Assembly: GCA_903923395.1 (NCBI GenBank)
Contig: CAIXXM010000030.1
Location: 109,537 to 173,536 of the forward strand
Direction: 5' to 3'
DNA: 64,000 nt
Source of the DNA: an uncultured Acidobacteriia bacterium
GTDB lineage: Bacteria > Acidobacteriota > Terriglobia > Bryobacterales > Bryobacteraceae
Both the position numbers and the translations under genes were made by a program. Below, piece after piece: positions 63,970 to 64,000 of this stretch. Within the stretch, counting starts at the first letter, position 1, and every line of letters starts with the position of its first letter. The notes under the pieces were generated by a model. The model did not search any database. It was not told the DNA's origin and saw only the letters and a program-made list of their open reading frames with translations.

Positions 63970-64000
63970 TGGTGGACGGAAAGGGGTTCGAACCCTCGAC
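63970..64000 (-). tRNA. 3' part of a tRNA, cut by the window edge
   Basis: On the minus strand the sequence ends with a T-arm (GAGGG-TTCGAAC-CCCTT, five pairs including one G-U), an acceptor 3' strand TCCGTCC, discriminator A and an encoded CCA. The D-arm, anticodon and 5' acceptor (expected GGACGGA) are beyond the window, so the amino acid cannot be assigned. Confidence 0.9.

Overview
The window looks like chromosome from an acidobacterium of the Solibacter/Bryobacter type. This is an inference from gene content, not from a marker gene. The signs are GC-rich coding DNA, two very large TonB-dependent receptors with a carboxypeptidase-regulatory N-domain, a PSD1 cytochrome plus DUF1501 pair, a Ser/Thr kinase fused to TPR repeats, twin-arginine Gfo/Idh/MocA oxidoreductases next to TIM-barrel sugar isomerases, a bacillithiol enzyme (BshB1) and a double-length ThyX. 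No rRNA, CRISPR array, prophage or intact insertion sequence was seen.

Layout. 1-13.6 kb: start of a GH51-like arabinofuranosidase, a GT-C-like membrane protein, uvrA, tsaB overlapping a DUF5060 glycosidase, a UDP-sugar epimerase with a TIM-barrel isomerase, a Gfo/Idh oxidoreductase, an RlmI-like methyltransferase, tsaD and another isomerase. 13.6-21.7 kb: a TonB receptor, an ECF sigma/anti-sigma/secreted-protein operon, an MFS transporter and a sialidase-like protein. 21.7-25.1 kb: an oxidoreductase with a strong terminator, then a small operon (DUF2141 remnant, SDR, TetR) behind a long palindromic operator. 25.1-30.2 kb: PSD1, DUF1501 and larE. 30.3-31.6 kb: a graveyard of gene pieces on both strands. 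31.6-41 kb: a hydrolase, DUF4159, a pectin-type acetylesterase, serA, kinase-TPR, a metallophosphatase and a TIR-like protein. 41-47.4 kb: pirin, a coiled-coil membrane protein, then dcd, pfkB, rhomboid, bshB1 and galT in one direction. 47.4-51.3 kb: a second TonB receptor. 51.3-57.9 kb, minus strand: thyX, a broken HEPN-type two-gene module, then aroC-def-fmt-argJ and a small secreted protein. 58-63.5 kb: dut followed by the most interesting block. 63.5-64 kb: an esterase remnant and the 3' end of a tRNA.

The best candidate for an undescribed system is the tight plus-strand cassette at 58.4-63.5 kb: an MBOAT O-acyltransferase, two exported SGNH-fold proteins, an acyl carrier protein, and a KAS III homologue in which the nucleophilic cysteine is serine (Ser111) while His236 and Asn266 are kept. 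The layout resembles D-alanylation (DltB/DltC/DltD) without the adenylating enzyme DltA. I infer that the serine KAS III loads an acyl group on the ACP, that the MBOAT hands it across the membrane, and that the SGNH proteins place it on a surface glycan.

The window also shows clear decay: a regulator gene scrambled over both strands, a truncated TonB receptor, a HEPN gene with an in-frame stop, a DUF2141 protein missing its core, a TIR-like domain without its usual glutamate, and an esterase fragment beside a tRNA.
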